DNA from: Zea mays
Taxonomy: Eukaryota > Streptophyta > Magnoliopsida > Poales > Poaceae
DNA: 64,000 bases
Reading direction: 5' to 3'
Assembly: GCF_902167145.1 (NCBI RefSeq)
Contig: NC_050102.1
Location: forward strand, 5,952,850 to 6,016,849
The notes beneath the pieces were generated by a model. It was given only the letters and a program-made list of their open reading frames with translations. It was not told the DNA's origin and made no database searches. Position numbers and translations under genes: made by a program. Below, piece by piece: positions 22,939 to 34,928 of the stretch (position 1 is its first letter; every line of letters begins with the position of its first letter).

Positions 22939-25900
22939 GTTTATGCATCCGGGGGCTCAAGTTGGATACTCGACAGCGGGTGCACAAACCACATGACAGG
23001 GGAGAAACGAATGTTCTCCTCATACGAGAAAAACCAAGATCCCCAAAGAGCGATTACATTCGGGGATGGAAATCAAGGTTTGGTCAAAGGTTTGGGTAAA
23101 ATTGCTATATCTCCTGACCACTCTATTTCCAATGTTTTTCTTGTTGATTCTTTAGATTACAACTTGCTTTCTGTATCTCAATTATGTCAAATGGGCTACA
23201 ACTGTCTTTTTACCGATATAGGTGTCACTGTCTTTAGAAGAAGTGATGATTCAATAGCATTTAAGGGAGTGTTAGAGGGTCAGCTATACTTGGTAGATTT
23301 TGATAGAGCTGAACTCGACACTTGCTTAATTGCTAAGACTAACATGGGTTGGCTCTGGCACCGCCGACTAGCCCATGTTGGGATGAAGAATCTTCACAAG
23401 CTTCTAAAGGGAGAACACATTTTAGGATTAACAAATGTTCATTTTGAGAAAGACAGGATATGTAGCGCATGCCAAGCCGGGAAGCAAGTTGGCACCCATC
23501 ATCCACACAAGAACATCATGACGACCGACAGGCCGCTTGAGCTACTCCACATGGATTTATTCGGCCCGATTGCTTACATAAGCATCGGCGGGAGTAAGTA
23601 TTGTCTTGTAATAGTGGATGATTATTCTCGCTTCACTTGGGTGTTCTTTTTACAGGAAAAATCTCAAACCCAAGAGACCTTAAAGGGATTCTTGAGACGG
23701 GCTCAAAATGAGTTCGGCTTAAGGATCAAGAAAATAAGAAGCGACAACGGGACAGAGTTCAAGAATTCTCAAATTGAAGGCTTCCTTGAGGAGGAGGGCA
23801 TCAAGCATGAGTTCTCTTCTCCCTACACGCCACAACAAAATGGTGTAGTGGAGAGGAAGAATAGAACTCTATTGGACATGGCAAGGACCATGCTTGATGA
23901 GTACAAGACTTCGGATCGGTTTTGGGCCGAGGCGGTCAACACCGCTTGCTACGCCATCAACCGGTTATATCTTCACCGAATCCTCAAGAAGACATCGTAT
24001 GAACTCCTAACCGGTAAAAAGCCCAACATTTCATATTTTAGAGTCTTCGGTAGCAAATGCTTTATTCTTGTTAAAAGAGGTAGAAAATCTAAATTTGCTC
24101 CTAAGACTGTAGAAGGCTTTTTACTAGGATATGACTCAAACACAAGGGCATATAGGGTCTTTAACAAGTCCACTGGACTAGTTGAAGTCTCATGTGACGT
24201 TGTGTTTGATGAGACTAACGGCTCTCAAGTAGAGCAAGTTGATCTTGATGAGATAGGTGATGAAGAGGCTCCGTGCATAGCGCTAAGGAACATGTCCATT
24301 GGGGATGTGTGTCCTAAGGAATCTGAAGAGCCTCCAAATGCACAAGATCAACCATCCTCCTCCACGCAAGCATCTCCACCAACTCAAAATGAGGAAGAAG
24401 CTCGAGTTGATGAAGAAAAAGATCAATCAAATGAGCCACCTCAAGATGACGGCATAGATCAAGGGGAAGATGCAAATGATCAAGACAAGGAGGATGAAGA
24501 GCAAAGGCCGCCACACCCAAGAGTCCACCAAGCAATCCAACGAGATCACCCCGTCGACACCATCCTCGGCGACATTCATAAGGGGGTAACTACTCGATCT
24601 CGTGTTGCTCATTTTTGTGAACATTACTCGTTTGTTTCCTCTATTGAGCCACACAGGGTAGAGGAAGCACTCCAAGATTCGGATTGGGTGGTGGCAATGC
24701 AAGAGGAGCTCAACAACTTCACTAGGAATGAGGTATGGCATTTAGTTCCACGTCCTAATCAAAATGTTGTAGGAACCAAATGGGTCTTCCGCAACAAGCA
24801 AGACGAGCATGGTGTGGTGACAAGGAACAAAGCTCGACTTGTGGCCAAGGGATACTCCCAAGTCGAAGGTTTGGATTTCGGTGAAACCTATGCACCCGTA
24901 GCTAGGCTTGAGTCAATTCGTATATTATTGGCCTATGCTACTTACCATGGCTTTAAGCTTTATCAAATGGACGTGAAAAGTGCCTTCCTCAACGGACCAA
25001 TCAAGGAAGAGGTCTATGTTGAGCAACCTCCCGGCTTTGAAGACAGTGAGTATCCTAACCATGTCTATAAGCTCTCTAAGGCGCTTTATGGGCTCAAGCA
25101 AGCCCCAAGAGCATGGTATGAGTGCCTTAGAGATTTCCTTATTGCTAATGGCTTCAAAGTCGGTAAAGCCGATCCTACACTCTTTACTAAAACTCTTGAA
25201 AATGACTTGTTTGTATGCCAAATTTATGTTGATGATATTATATTTGGGTCTACTAACGAGTCTACTTGTGAAGAGTTTAGTAGGATTATGACACAGAAAT
25301 TCGAGATGTCTATGATGGGGGAGTTGAAGTATTTTCTGGGATTTCAAGTAAAGCAACTCCAAGAGGGCACCTTCCTAAGCCAAACGAAGTACACTCAAGA
25401 TATTCTTAGCAAGTTTGGAATGAAGGACGCCAAACCCATCAAGACACCCATGGGAACTAATGGGCATCTCGACCTCGACACGGGAGGTAAGTCCGTGGAT
25501 CAAAAGGTATACCGGTCGATGATAGGTTGTTTACTCTATTTATGTGCATCTCGACCGGATATTATGCTTTCCGTATGTATGTGTGCAAGATTCCAAGCCG
25601 ACCCTAAGGAAGCTCACCTTACGGCCGAGAAACGAATCTTGAGATATTTGGCTTATACTCCTAAGTTTGGGCTTTGGTATCCTAGGGGATCCACATTTGA
25701 TTTGATTGGATATTCGGATGCCGATTGGGCAGGGTGCAAAATCAATAGGAAGAGCACATCGGGGACTTGCCAGTTCTTGGGAAGATCCTTGGTGTCTTGG
25801 GCTTCAAAGAAGCAAAATTCGGTTGCTCTTTCCACCGCCGAAGCCGAGTACATTGCCGCAGGTCACTGTTGCGCGCAATTGCTTTGGATGAGGCAAACCC

Positions 25901-26178
25901 TGCGGGACTATGGTTACAAACTAACCAAAGTCCCTTTGCTATGTGATAATGAGAGTGCAATCAAAATGGCCGACAATCCCGTCGAGCATAGCCGCACTAA
26001 GCACATAGCCATTCGGTATCATTTTCTTAGGGATCACCAACAAAAGGGAGATATCGAGATTTCTTACATTAACACTAAAGATCAATTAGCCGATATCTTT
26101 ACCAAGCCTCTTGATGAACAATCTTTTAACAAACTTAGACATGAGCTCAATATTCTTGATTCTAGGAACTTCTTTTGA
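22939..26178 (+). CDS. Element C Pol polyprotein: protease, integrase, RT, RNase H
   Basis: Open from 22939; the first ATG is 22993, but the protease active site ([13 protein letters not shown]) lies partly before it, so translation probably depends on readthrough, frameshift or splicing. Order is copia-type. A GAG-pre-integrase segment (WHRRLAHVG) is followed by zinc-binding CSACQAGK and the integrase core with Asp in HMDLFGP, Asp in RSDNGTEF and Glu in [13 protein letters not shown] follows with [33 protein letters not shown] and catalytic [10 protein letters not shown]. RNase H has [18 protein letters not shown] and DNESAIKMA, ending with LADIFTKPL. No internal stop or frameshift is seen. 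It would make and integrate element cDNA. Confidence 0.92.
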   Translation, partial: VYASGGSSWILDSGCTNHMTGEKRMFSSYEKNQDPQRAITFGDGNQGLVKGLGKIAISPDHSISNVFLVDSLDYNLLSVSQLCQMGYNCLFTDIGVTVFRRSDDSIAFKGVLEGQLYLVDFDRAELDTCLIAKTNMGWLWHRRLAHVGMKNLHKLLKGEHILGLTNVHFEKDRICSACQAGKQVGTHHPHKNIMTTDRPLELLHMDLFGPIAYISIGGSKYCLVIVDDYSRFTWVFFLQEKSQTQETLKGFLRRAQNEFGLRIKKIRSDNGTEFKNSQIEGFLEEEGIKHEFSSPYTPQQNGVVERKNRTLLDMARTMLDEYKTSDRFWAEAVNTACYAINRLYLHRILKKTSYELLTGKKPNISYFRVFGSKCFILVKRGRKSKFAPKTVEGFLLGYDSNTRAYRVFNKSTGLVEVSCDVVFDETNGSQVEQVDLDEIGDEEAPCIALRNMSIGDVCPKESEEPPNAQDQPSSSTQASPPTQNEEEARVDEEKDQSNEPPQDDGIDQGEDANDQDKEDEEQRPPHPRVHQAIQRDHPVDTILGDIHKGVTTRSRVAHFCEHYSFVSSIEPHRVEEALQDSDWVVAMQEELNNFTRNEVWHLVPRPNQNVVGTKWVFRNKQDEHGVVTRNKARLVAKGYSQVEGLDFGETYAPVARLESIRILLAYATYHGFKLYQMDVKSAFLNGPIKEEVYVEQPPGFEDSEYPNHVYKLSKALYGLKQAPRAWYECLRDFLIANGFKVGKADPTLFTKTLENDLFVCQIYVDDIIFGSTNESTCEEFSRIMTQKFEMSMMGELKYFLGFQVKQLQEGTFLSQTKYTQDILSKFGMKDAKPIKTPMGTNGHLDLDTGGKSVDQKVYRSMIGCLLYLCASRPDIMLSVCMCARFQADPKEAHLTAEKRILRYLAYTPKFGLWYPRGSTFDLIGYSDADWAGCKINRKSTSGTCQFLGRSLVSWASKKQNSVALSTAEAEYIAAGHCCAQLLWMRQTLRDYGYKLTKVPLLCDNESAIKMADNPVEHSRTKHIAIRYHFLRDHQQKGDIEISYINTKDQLADIFTKPLDEQSFNKLRHELNILDSRNFF

Positions 26179-26995
26179 TTAAAATTGCACACAATGCTCT
26201 TTTATATACCTTTGATCATGTCTCTTTTATATGCTATGACTAATGTGTTTTCAAGTCTATTTTCAAACCAAGTCATAGGTATATTGAAAGGGAATTGGAG
26301 TCTTCGGCGAAGACAAAGGCTTCCACTCCGTAACTCATACTTCGCCATCACTCCAAGCAACTCTCTATTCTTTGGAGAGAAATGAGCCCAAGGCAAAAGG
26401 ACCGGACTTCGTCTTTGGTAAAATCTTAACTCATTTATGACCAAAGGGGAAGATAGCACTTCGAGGGCTCTAATGATTCCGTTTTTGGCGATTCATGCCA
26501 AAAAGGGGGAGAAATGAGCCCAAAGCAAAAGGACCGCACCACCACCAATTTCAAAAATCTAGTGTTGAATATTTTCAATTGGTATCCTATTATGTTCAAA
26601 AGGGGGTGAGGTAGTATTTCAAAAATTGTATATCAAAACCCTCTTGAACACTAAGAGGTGGATCTTATTTAGGGGGAGTTTTGTTTAGTCAAAAAGAGAA
26701 GCATTTGAAACAGGGGGAGAAAATTTCAAATCTTGAAAATGCTTGGCAAAATCTTATTCATTCACCTTTGACTATTTGCAAAAGAACTTTGAAAAGGATT
26801 TACAAAAGAGTTTGCAAAAACAAAACATGTGGTGCAAACGTGGTCCAAAATGTTATATAAGAAAGAAACAATCCATGCATATCTTGTAAGTATTTATATT
26901 GGCTCAATTCTAAGCAACCTTTACACTTACATTATGCAAACTAGTTCAATTATGCACTTTTATATTTGCTTTGGTTTGTGTTGGCATCAATCACC
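26179..26995 (+). other. Element C 3' untranslated region
   Basis: AT-rich, no envelope-like gene. A block with GAAATGAGCCCAA and GCAAAAGGACCG occurs twice (about 26376-26404 and 26510-26538). Confidence 0.6.
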
Positions 26996-27008
26996 AAAAA
27001 GGGGGAGA
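26996..27008 (+). other. Element C polypurine tract
   Basis: AAAAAGGGGGAGA immediately before the 3' LTR, the expected plus-strand priming site. Confidence 0.9.
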
Positions 27009-27009
27009 T

Positions 27010-28338
27010 TGAAAGGGAATTAGGCTTACACCTAGTCCCTAATTAATTTTGGTGGTTGAATTGCCCAACACAAACATTTGGACTAACTAAGTTTGCCCAA
27101 GTGTATAAACTACACAGGTGTAAAAGGTTCGCACTCAGCCAATAAAAAGACCAAGTTTTGGATTCAACAAAGGAGCAAAGTGGCAATCGAAGGCCCTCTG
27201 GTCTGGAGCACCGGACTGTCCGGTGTACACCGGACAGTGTCCGGTGCGCCACCGGACAGTGTCCGGTGCACCAGAGGACTCCAACGCGAACTCGTCACCT
27301 TCGGGAATTTTCCAGGCCGGCGCGCTATAATTCACCGGACTGTCCGGTGTACACCGGACAGTGTCCGGTGCTCCAAGGAAGCACGGCCTCAAGAACTCGC
27401 CAGCCTCGGGATTTCACTTCAGTCGCTCCGCTATAATTCACCGGACTGTCCGGTGTGCACCGGACTGTCCGGTGTACCAGCGGAGCAACGGCTATCTCCG
27501 CGCCAACGGCTCTCTGCCGCGCATTTAATGCGCGCTCTGCGCGCGCAGAAGTCAGGCGCGCCCATACTGGCACACCGGACAGCAAACAGTACCTGTCCGG
27601 TGTGCACCGGACACCCAGGCGGGCCCACATGTCAGAAGCTCCAACGGTCAGAATCCAACGGCAGTGATGACGTGGCAGGGGGCACCGGACTGTCCGGTGT
27701 GCACCGGACTGTCCGGTGCACCATCGAACAGACAACCCTGCCAACGGTCAAGTTTGGTGGTTGGGGCTATAAATACCCCAACCACCCCACCATTCATAGC
27801 ATCCAAGTTTTCCACTTCTCAACCACTTACAAGAGCTAGGCATTCAATTCTAGACACACCCAAAGTGATCAAATCCTCTCCAATTCAACACAAAGCCCTA
27901 GTAACTAGTGAGAGTGATTTGCCGTGTTCATTTGAGCTCTTGCGCTTGGATTGCTTTCTCTCTTTCATTCTTTCTTGTGTTCAATACTCACTTGTAACCA
28001 AGGCAAGAGACACCAATTGTGTGGTGGTCCTTGCGGGGAGGTTTTTGCTCCCGGTTGATTTGAGAAGAGAAAGCTCACTCGGTCGGAGGGACCGTTTGAG
28101 AGAGGGAAAGGGTTGAAAAAGACCCGGCCTTTGTGGCCTCCTCAACGGGGAGTAGGTTTGAGAGAACCGAACCTCGGTAAAACAAATCCTCGTGTCTCAC
28201 TTCATTATTTGCTTGCGATTTGTTTTCACGCCCTCTCTCGGACTCGATTATATTTCTAACGCTAACCCGGCTTGTAGTTGTGTTTATATTTGTAAATTTC
28301 AGTTTCGCCCTATTCACCCCCCCTCTAGGCGACTTTCA
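27010..28338 (+). repeat. Element C 3' LTR
   Basis: 1329 bp, matching the 5' LTR except about five bases. TATA box is at 27768-27775. Confidence 0.95.
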
Positions 28339-29394
28339 AACATCACCCGACCCCAACACGTGGGCCGTCCCAAAGGACGTCATGTGGACAGAAGAGGTGA
28401 TATACTCCAGGATACCATCAGTAGGTTCGGACCTCCTCAAGAAAGCGTCGGACCCCTGTACACATAGCCCGGACCTCCGAGTATGACCCGGGACTCCCAA
28501 GCGAGCAAGCCGGACTCCTTGGATGAGGTCCGGACCCCTCTGAGTGAAGTCCAGGCCACCCACAGCAAGGTCACGGGACAAAGAATACCTTGGCCTAGGT
28601 CAAGAACAGACGAGGGTCCGGTACTGGCACGTGCCCAGGCTTTATCCAGTGCGCTTCCACTCCCCGCTCAGGCGGAGGCCTGATGCTGCCATGTGGACTA
28701 TCGCCCGTGACGTAAGCCAGTGGGTGGAGCCTGACGTAAGGCCTCTGGGCTGCGCTGCCTCTGCATTTACTACGGAGAAGACGCGCTGCCTATCTATCCC
28801 GCTGACAGACGATGTGCCCCCTCAGCATTTAATGTGTCCTATCCAGTCCGCTGGTAGGCGGTGTCTAGACCATCCTGCAGGCGGCGTGCCTATCCAGTCC
28901 ATTGTCAAACAGTATGCCCGTGCTGTGAGGTGCACTGTGTCCATCATCACTTATACGTTTCCAGTGAAGCTTCCGCTGCACGCCGATACTATGCAGATCA
29001 CGGATGTCAGGGCGCAAGAAGATTGCTCTAGCAATAAACATTAGTTGCTCCAAGTATTACATCCGTTATGTTCCTGGGCCCACATGTCGGTGCTCAGTAC
29101 CTTTGTACGTGCCCCCTTAGCTATAAAAGGGGAGGCATGCAACGTTACAACACAGGCGGAGGACAGACTCAAGCTCACTCAAGCACACTTAGACGCTCAC
29201 AAGTTCATACAAGCTCAATACATCACACAGTGGAGTAGGGTGTTATGCTCCGGCAGCCCGAACCACTCTAAATCCTTGTGTGTTCTTGTGTTCTTCTCGT
29301 TTCCGACTAACAGGCAAAACGCTTAGGCCCCTCCTCATCTTAGGATTTAGGGCGGGTGCATTCTGCCACCCGGTCGGAGATTTCCACTCCAACA

Positions 29395-29414
29395 TTTGGC
29401 GCGCCAGGTAGGGG
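29395..29414 (+). other. Element B primer-binding site
   Basis: TTGGCGCGCCAGGTAGGG directly after the 5' LTR, the same core as in element A. Confidence 0.7.
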
Positions 29415-29448
29415 CTAGGGTTTAGGTTTTGCTTGTTTCTTGCTCAGC

Positions 29449-31099
29449 ATGATGGTGCAAATCATTGAGCACCGCACTGAGACTTCAGTAGATTTCCTGG
29501 TGGAGGAAGAAGCTGCCTCTTCCACGCCACAGGTTCCCAACCGCCCAGTGCCGAGCACTGCTGCTGTGCACGTTGCACGGCAGCATACAACTGCGCAGAC
29601 ATCCCGGGCTCCGTTGAGGATGGCTCCAGGGGCATTGTCTGCAGCCAGGGAGTTGCTGCGTCACCCTCCAAGCTCCACGGCCTCATCGGGGGCCATGAGG
29701 CAGTGGCGGGATGGCGTCGACCGACTGCTCAGCATGGCGCACTCCGGCTCGACCAGATCGACGCCACGGTCATCCCGGCGCCAACATGAGGCGTCGGCGT
29801 CTGTGCGCTCACCCTCAGTGAGGGGTGCACAGACCAATGACCTCCGGGCAGAACTCAACCGCAGGCGTGCGGGTGAGGACGCCCGGATCTCTCTGGAGAG
29901 GGAACGGGAGCGCCGGCAAAACATCGAGGGTCGCAACCTCGATCAAGACTTCGCTGCGGTAGCACCGCAAACCCAGTGGGCGCCCGGTTCCAGGCGGGTG
30001 TCCCCTTGGCCGGCGTGGGCTACGCCGCTCTCGCGGATCACCTCCGTGCAGCGTCCTGGCCACCCAAGTTCCGGCCGCACCTGCCAGAAAAATACAACGG
30101 TACGTCAAATCCGTCAGAGTTTCTGCAGGTGTACGTCACCGCTATCACAGCAGCAGGTGGAAACACAGCTGTAATGGCGACATATTTTCATGTCGCCTTG
30201 TCCGGGCTTGCCCGGACTTGGCTCATGAATCTTGCCCCAGGATCAATCTATTCCTGGGAAGAGCTCTACGCGTGGTTCACAGCGAACTTCGCCAGCGCTT
30301 ACCAACAGCACGGCGTGGAGGCCCACCTCCACGCAGTGAGGCAGGAACCCGGGGAGACTCTCCGGACGTTTATCTCCCGCTTCGCCAAGGTGCGAGGTAC
30401 TATACCTCGCATCTCCGATGCTTCCATCATCACGGCCTTCCGGCAGGGAGTACGTGATGAAAAAATGTTGGAAAAGTTGGCCACACATGACGTGGAGACT
30501 GTCTCCACACTCTTTGCTCTGGCCGACAAGTGCGCCAGAGCCGCCGAGGGCCGAGCATGGCACTCGGCCCCACAAACCGGGGTCGCCCAGATTGGTGGCT
30601 TGGGTGCCTTCCGCTGGGACAGTAAAAAGAAAAAGAAGAAGGGCCGCGGCCATGTGAGGCCGCAGTCTACCACGCTGGTCGTCGCAGCTGCGACTGGGGG
30701 CTGGGCCGACCGCAACAAACGCCCACGGCCGCAGAGGGGTAACAGCGGCTCATGCCCTGTGCACCCAACAGTCGCCACGGTGCCGCGAAGTGTCACGAAA
30801 TTATCAACCTCGCGAAACGTGTCAGCGAGCGGCGCGAACAGTCTTCCAAGGATGGCTCCCCACCTTGTCGCCGATCCGGCAAAGAAAGGGTCGACGACGG
30901 CGAGGTGGCTGGGGCTGAACGGGACCTCGGGTATCAGTCACCTGAGGGGGTCCTGAAGGATGTCATCACCGGAGACTCCTACTCCGGTGGTGACAGCTCG
31001 ACGGGCCGCCGGGGGGACCCCGCACTCCCTGGTCAACGGGGCCGAAGCCTGCCTTCCCCCGGAAACCCTTCTGGACTCCCCACGGGTCCAGTCTTCTGA
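29449..31099 (+). pseudogene. Element B gag, frameshifted
   Basis: The ATG at 29449 opens a charged leader ending in a coiled-coil-like stretch (about 29850-29950). A frameshift near 29970 moves into the frame holding the capsid (30060-30560, with FRPHLPEKYNGTSNPSEFL, AWFTANFASAYQQ and VEAHLHAVRQEPGETL). A Lys-rich tract follows at about 30620, then a Cys/His segment CPVHP near 30755. There a second frameshift leads into the frame ending at 31099 (NSRHGAAKCHEIINLAKR). It would form particles, and a non-autonomous element could use intact relatives. At least two frame breaks argue that this copy no longer makes full-length Gag. Confidence 0.8.
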
Positions 31100-31154
31100 T
31101 GGGTCCATATAGAAACGGCTACAGCGTGAGGATGTGGACTCTATCAGCAAACAC

Positions 31155-31335
31155 AGATGGGAGCCCAGGGTCGGGACCTAACCCTAAGGCGAGTACTGAA
31201 CCAAGAAGGGCTTCGCAAACTCTCCCCCAGCTGGGAAGGACCCTTCAAGGCGACGGAAATATGCTGACCCGAGGGTGACCACCTCGCTACAACTGAAGGA
31301 GTACCTCTTCCTAACCCCTGGAGCATCTCTGTAAG
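31155..31335 (+). pseudogene. Element B remnant of the integrase C-terminus
   Basis: A short stretch reads LRKLSPSWEGPFKATEIC followed by LPNPWSI, which resembles the last roughly 50 residues of Tat-lineage integrase (compare WEG..IAKILKPGTYKL..WNIRQLRRFYP in element A). Protease, RT, RNase H and the integrase core are absent between gag (ends 31099) and this piece. This indicates an internal deletion of pol with the 3' tip retained. Confidence 0.6.
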
Positions 31336-33941
31336 TTCTGTCCATAGGAGCAAGCCTGAGGGGTTGAGTTTTTCTCCCTTTTGTAACTAGGTTGCGCATA
31401 CGTGTACGCCAGCCCGGTGAGGTCCACCCTCATAAACCCGGCCTGTTGGCCTGCACACATGCATGTCGAGTTATAAAGAGAAGATTTACCCCCTCAGATG
31501 TGCTCCTATGATAGTTTTATCCTCCTACCTCCATGGTTTTATCCTGCAGTTTCTAGATATTATTTTACCTAACCCACCCATACAGTTCCCATCTGTCCTG
31601 GCTTGATGACATCCGAATTGAGAAGCCAGGCCTGTAGTTTAGGACCCCCTCCATGAAAGCAGGGGGTCCAGTAGCTTGGGGGGACAGTTCTAAAGAATAG
31701 GAGCTCGTTCCAAGGGGTGGTCCGGAGCAGTGTAGCCACTTAGCCTGGTTCCGTACCCAAAGCCTGCACACTCCACCACTCTGTGACGGGCACCCTAGTA
31801 TTTGGAGCTATAGTCCTGTGGGTCCGACAACCTGGGGTCCGGCTCTAGAGAATGGACACTTGTCTCCTGGGGTGGTCCGGAGCCGTGTAGCCGCTCAGCC
31901 TGGTCCCGTACCGTGAGCCTGCACGCTCCACCACTCTGTGACTGGTGTCCTAGTATCTAGAACCGCGGTCCAGGGGGTCCGAACACACAACTTGGCTTCC
32001 CAGACTAAAACCTGCAGGTCCCGTGCATGTATCAAAGGATGGCTAGTGTCAGACGATGGGTCCTATGGGTGTACTACTAACGCTCCCTAGCCGAAGCTGT
32101 GTCTAGGTCCCAATCGAGGCTGCCTCCTGGGGACCGTTCCCAACTCTTTTAGGTATGCTGGCATCCAGTCTCGACACGTCGAACCTACATCCCACGGGGG
32201 CTAGGTACCAAGGAGGAGTCGGTAACACCACACACAATAGGGATAAGTGGTACACAGATAAGTGCTAATACTGCTTGATAAATAGTACTCAAAAGTACCT
32301 TACAAAAAGCAAAAGTTATTACATCCGCCTTCAAGCGAGACCCTAGCCTTGTGTCTATAGGTATGACCTACTCGACATCAGTAGGGTCATGCTGGAAGCG
32401 CGCGACCGCCATCTTCATGGTGTACGATGTCTTGTACGACCCGCCGAGCAGCGTCGGAGTGGCGTGACCCGCGGTGGCCGGCGGCGTAGGGGGCGCTGTG
32501 GGTGCGGCGGACCTGCACACGGCGTGACCGTCGCCCATGCGGTGGACGGGTAGCCACGCTCTGCTCGACGGCGGGAGGCGGCGTTGGAGGCGGCACCAAA
32601 ACCATCAAAGCCAAAGAGGTGGAGCCACAACACGGCTCGCTTCCCACCCCAAAGAGTTGGGGGCATGAGGGATGGAGCCATGGCTCAGCCCGCTGTCCAC
32701 CTTCTCGAGGCTGGTGGACATCCTTCCCCCCGAATGCTGGAGGAAGAAGCGGGAAGGAGCGTCACCTCCACGGACATCCCGCGGAGGTAGGCGATGATGG
32801 CCGCTTGAAGGGTGAAGCAGGGCTTAACATGTAGAGGTTGGAGGCCAAGCCCCTCCAGCAGCAGCACGAAGAAAGACGGGATTGGCAGCGCCAACCCACT
32901 GGGGAGTTTGGAGATGAAGAACACAAACTCTCCGGCGGTGAGGTCGCTGTGAGGAGAGACACCGACACAGATCCTTCCGGCAAACGTTAGCACACCCCAT
33001 CCGAGCGGGTTGTGCACCAAGTTGAGTGCCACCTCGGGCTGGAGGCGCTCGGGAGGGTCTAGCAAGGCCATGGCGGCTACGACGGCATAAGAGCGCGGAG
33101 AGCTCGAGGGCGAAAGGGTGCTGATGAGAATGGCTACCACGCTTGGGGGAGTCCCTTTTTAAAGAAGGATTCCCCCACTAACGCCCTGAAGCGCCGCAGA
33201 AGACCTCGCCCGACGCGTGCCAAGGTGACCCAGTCTCTGGCACGGGGGCCCGGGCCCACGAGTCATACTCCTTGGGCGTCGGCCTCCTTGTGCGGAGAAG
33301 GCAAACCGCCACGTGAGGAGCATGCCACCGCTTGCGGTAGTGCGTCTCTTCACCTCCGCCGAAAGCAGCGAACCAGCCTCTGGCACGGGGGCCCGGGCCC
33401 ACGAGTCATGCTCCTTGGGCGTTGGCCTCCGTGTGCGGAGAAGGTGAACTGCCGCGTGAGGTGCACGCCAACGCCTGTGGTGGTGTGTCTCTTCACCTTT
33501 GCCGAAAGCAGCGAACCAGTCTGCCGCGTGAGGAGTACGCCACCGCCTGCGGTAGTGCGCCTCTTTGCCTCTGCCAAAACCAACAGCCCAGTCTCTGACA
33601 TGGGGGCCCAGGCCCGTGAGTCATCCTCCTTGGGCACTGGTTCTTGGGTGCAGATAAGTCGAACCGCCGCTCGCGCCAGTACCACGCCTCCTTGGGGCCG
33701 CCACAGAAGACAGAAAGATTTTCAAAACCAATGCAGCGGTATCGAGGCACCCAGTAAAAGCATCAAGTGCGGAGGTCACATGTCAGTCACCCGAGGGGAC
33801 AGGCGTAGAAGTTGGCGTGTTCGAAGGCGGGCTAGCAGTAATTACGACAACAAGCGCACGGAAGCAGCACGCCAATCGCCGATCAAACTTTGGCCCCACC
33901 TGCAGGCTCGTATCCTCCCCTGAGGCGGGCCTGGGCGGCAC
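31336..33941 (+). other. Element B 3' non-coding region with tandem repeats
   Basis: No gene supported. Two 155-bp direct repeats (about 31665-31985) share GGTGGTCCGGAGC and CTCCACCACTCTGTGAC. A second array (about 33195-33690) repeats a block of roughly 143 bp containing CCCGGGCCCACGAGTCAT and CACCTCCGCCGAAAGCAGCG about three times. Minus-strand frames over these repeats are by-products. Confidence 0.6.
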
Positions 33942-34198
33942 TGTCGTTACCCTGAATCAGGGGTACCCCTTACTACAGTATGAAGACACAGTGCCCGTGC
34001 GGCTATCTCTAACCGCGCGGTGAACAACACTCGACCCCAACACGTGGGCCGTTCCAAAGGACGCCATGTGGACATAAGAGGTGATATACTCCAGGATACC
34101 ATCAGTAGGTCCAGACCTCCTCAAGAAAGTGTTGGACCCCTGTACACATAGCCCGGACCTCCGAGTACGGCCCGAGACTCCCAAGTGAGCAAGCCCGA

Positions 34199-34869
34199 TG
34201 TTGGGGGCCTTCGTCCTCCGAAGGTCCTCAAAAATGTAATTTAACAATGTCTTCCAAGCATGGCTTATGGACAGGTACCTTCGAACTCAAGTTAAAAGCA
34301 CACACGACGAGAAGAGCATGATCGTGACAAAGGCTGTCGTTGTTCCGAAGCTACGCGCAAGGGAGCGTCGGCTCAATCGTGGAAAAAGGAACCGACTTAA
34401 AGGGGAAAAGGCTATCTAGTCCTCATAGATTTTTCTATAAGTCAATAGTAAATGTAAAGGGCATAACTATAATTTCTCACAGGCTGTGTCCTGGGCCTAT
34501 AAATAGATGAACAGTACCCCCATACTGTTCACGCTGATTTGTACTTGCTCGTGCGTCACACTTGTACTTTTTACCTTCTGTCAAACCGAAGGTACATTTA
34601 TAATTCAGTATTGCCCCTATATTCTTAAAACAATATATTGATAATGAATTAATAATATTATGTGATTGCTTATCTTGCCTCTTATATCTCACATGCTTCT
34701 TCTTTTGTTAACATATATCACGTTGATGAAGGTATGTCCTTCATAATCTTCGTCTGAAGATAATTATATCCTAAGGGAAATAATGCTTCGAAGGACGAAG
34801 GACATTAACATTTAACATTCTATGTTGCCTTGTTCTTGATTCATAGCACTTGAGAACAAGTCCCCAACA
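34199..34869 (+). repeat. Element D 5' LTR
   Basis: 671 bp, TGTTGGGGGCC to CCCCAACA, TATAAATA at 34498-34505, rich in CTTCGAAGG-type motifs. The following TTGGTGCCC is the probable primer site. Confidence 0.88.
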
Positions 34870-34928
34870 TTGGTGCCCACCTCCGGTGAACCCTTTTCGA
34901 CCACCTTCGGCAAGCACTGACCTTCGTC

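Larger units (their letters stand above)
18858..28338 (+). mobile_element. Element C: Opie/Ji-like copia retrotransposon, young
   Basis: 9,481 bp with perfect AACAT duplications (18853-18857 and 28339-28343). LTRs are both exactly 1329 bp and differ at only about five positions. It has an initiator-methionine-type primer site, an open gag frame, an open pol frame and a clear polypurine tract. LTR start TGAAAGGGAATTAGG, size and gene order match the maize Opie/Ji group (SIRE/Maximus lineage) from memory. Using a commonly assumed grass LTR rate of 1.3e-8 per site per year, 5 of 1329 suggests roughly 0.15 million years. It is potentially functional if the gag-pol frame change is normal for the family. 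Confidence 0.92.
18772..29394 (+). repeat. Element B 5' LTR, split by element C
   Basis: Pieces are 18772-18857 and 28344-29394. The upper piece ends in the AACAT duplication. TATA box TATAAAA is at 29122-29128, and the LTR ends CTCCAACA. Confidence 0.85.
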
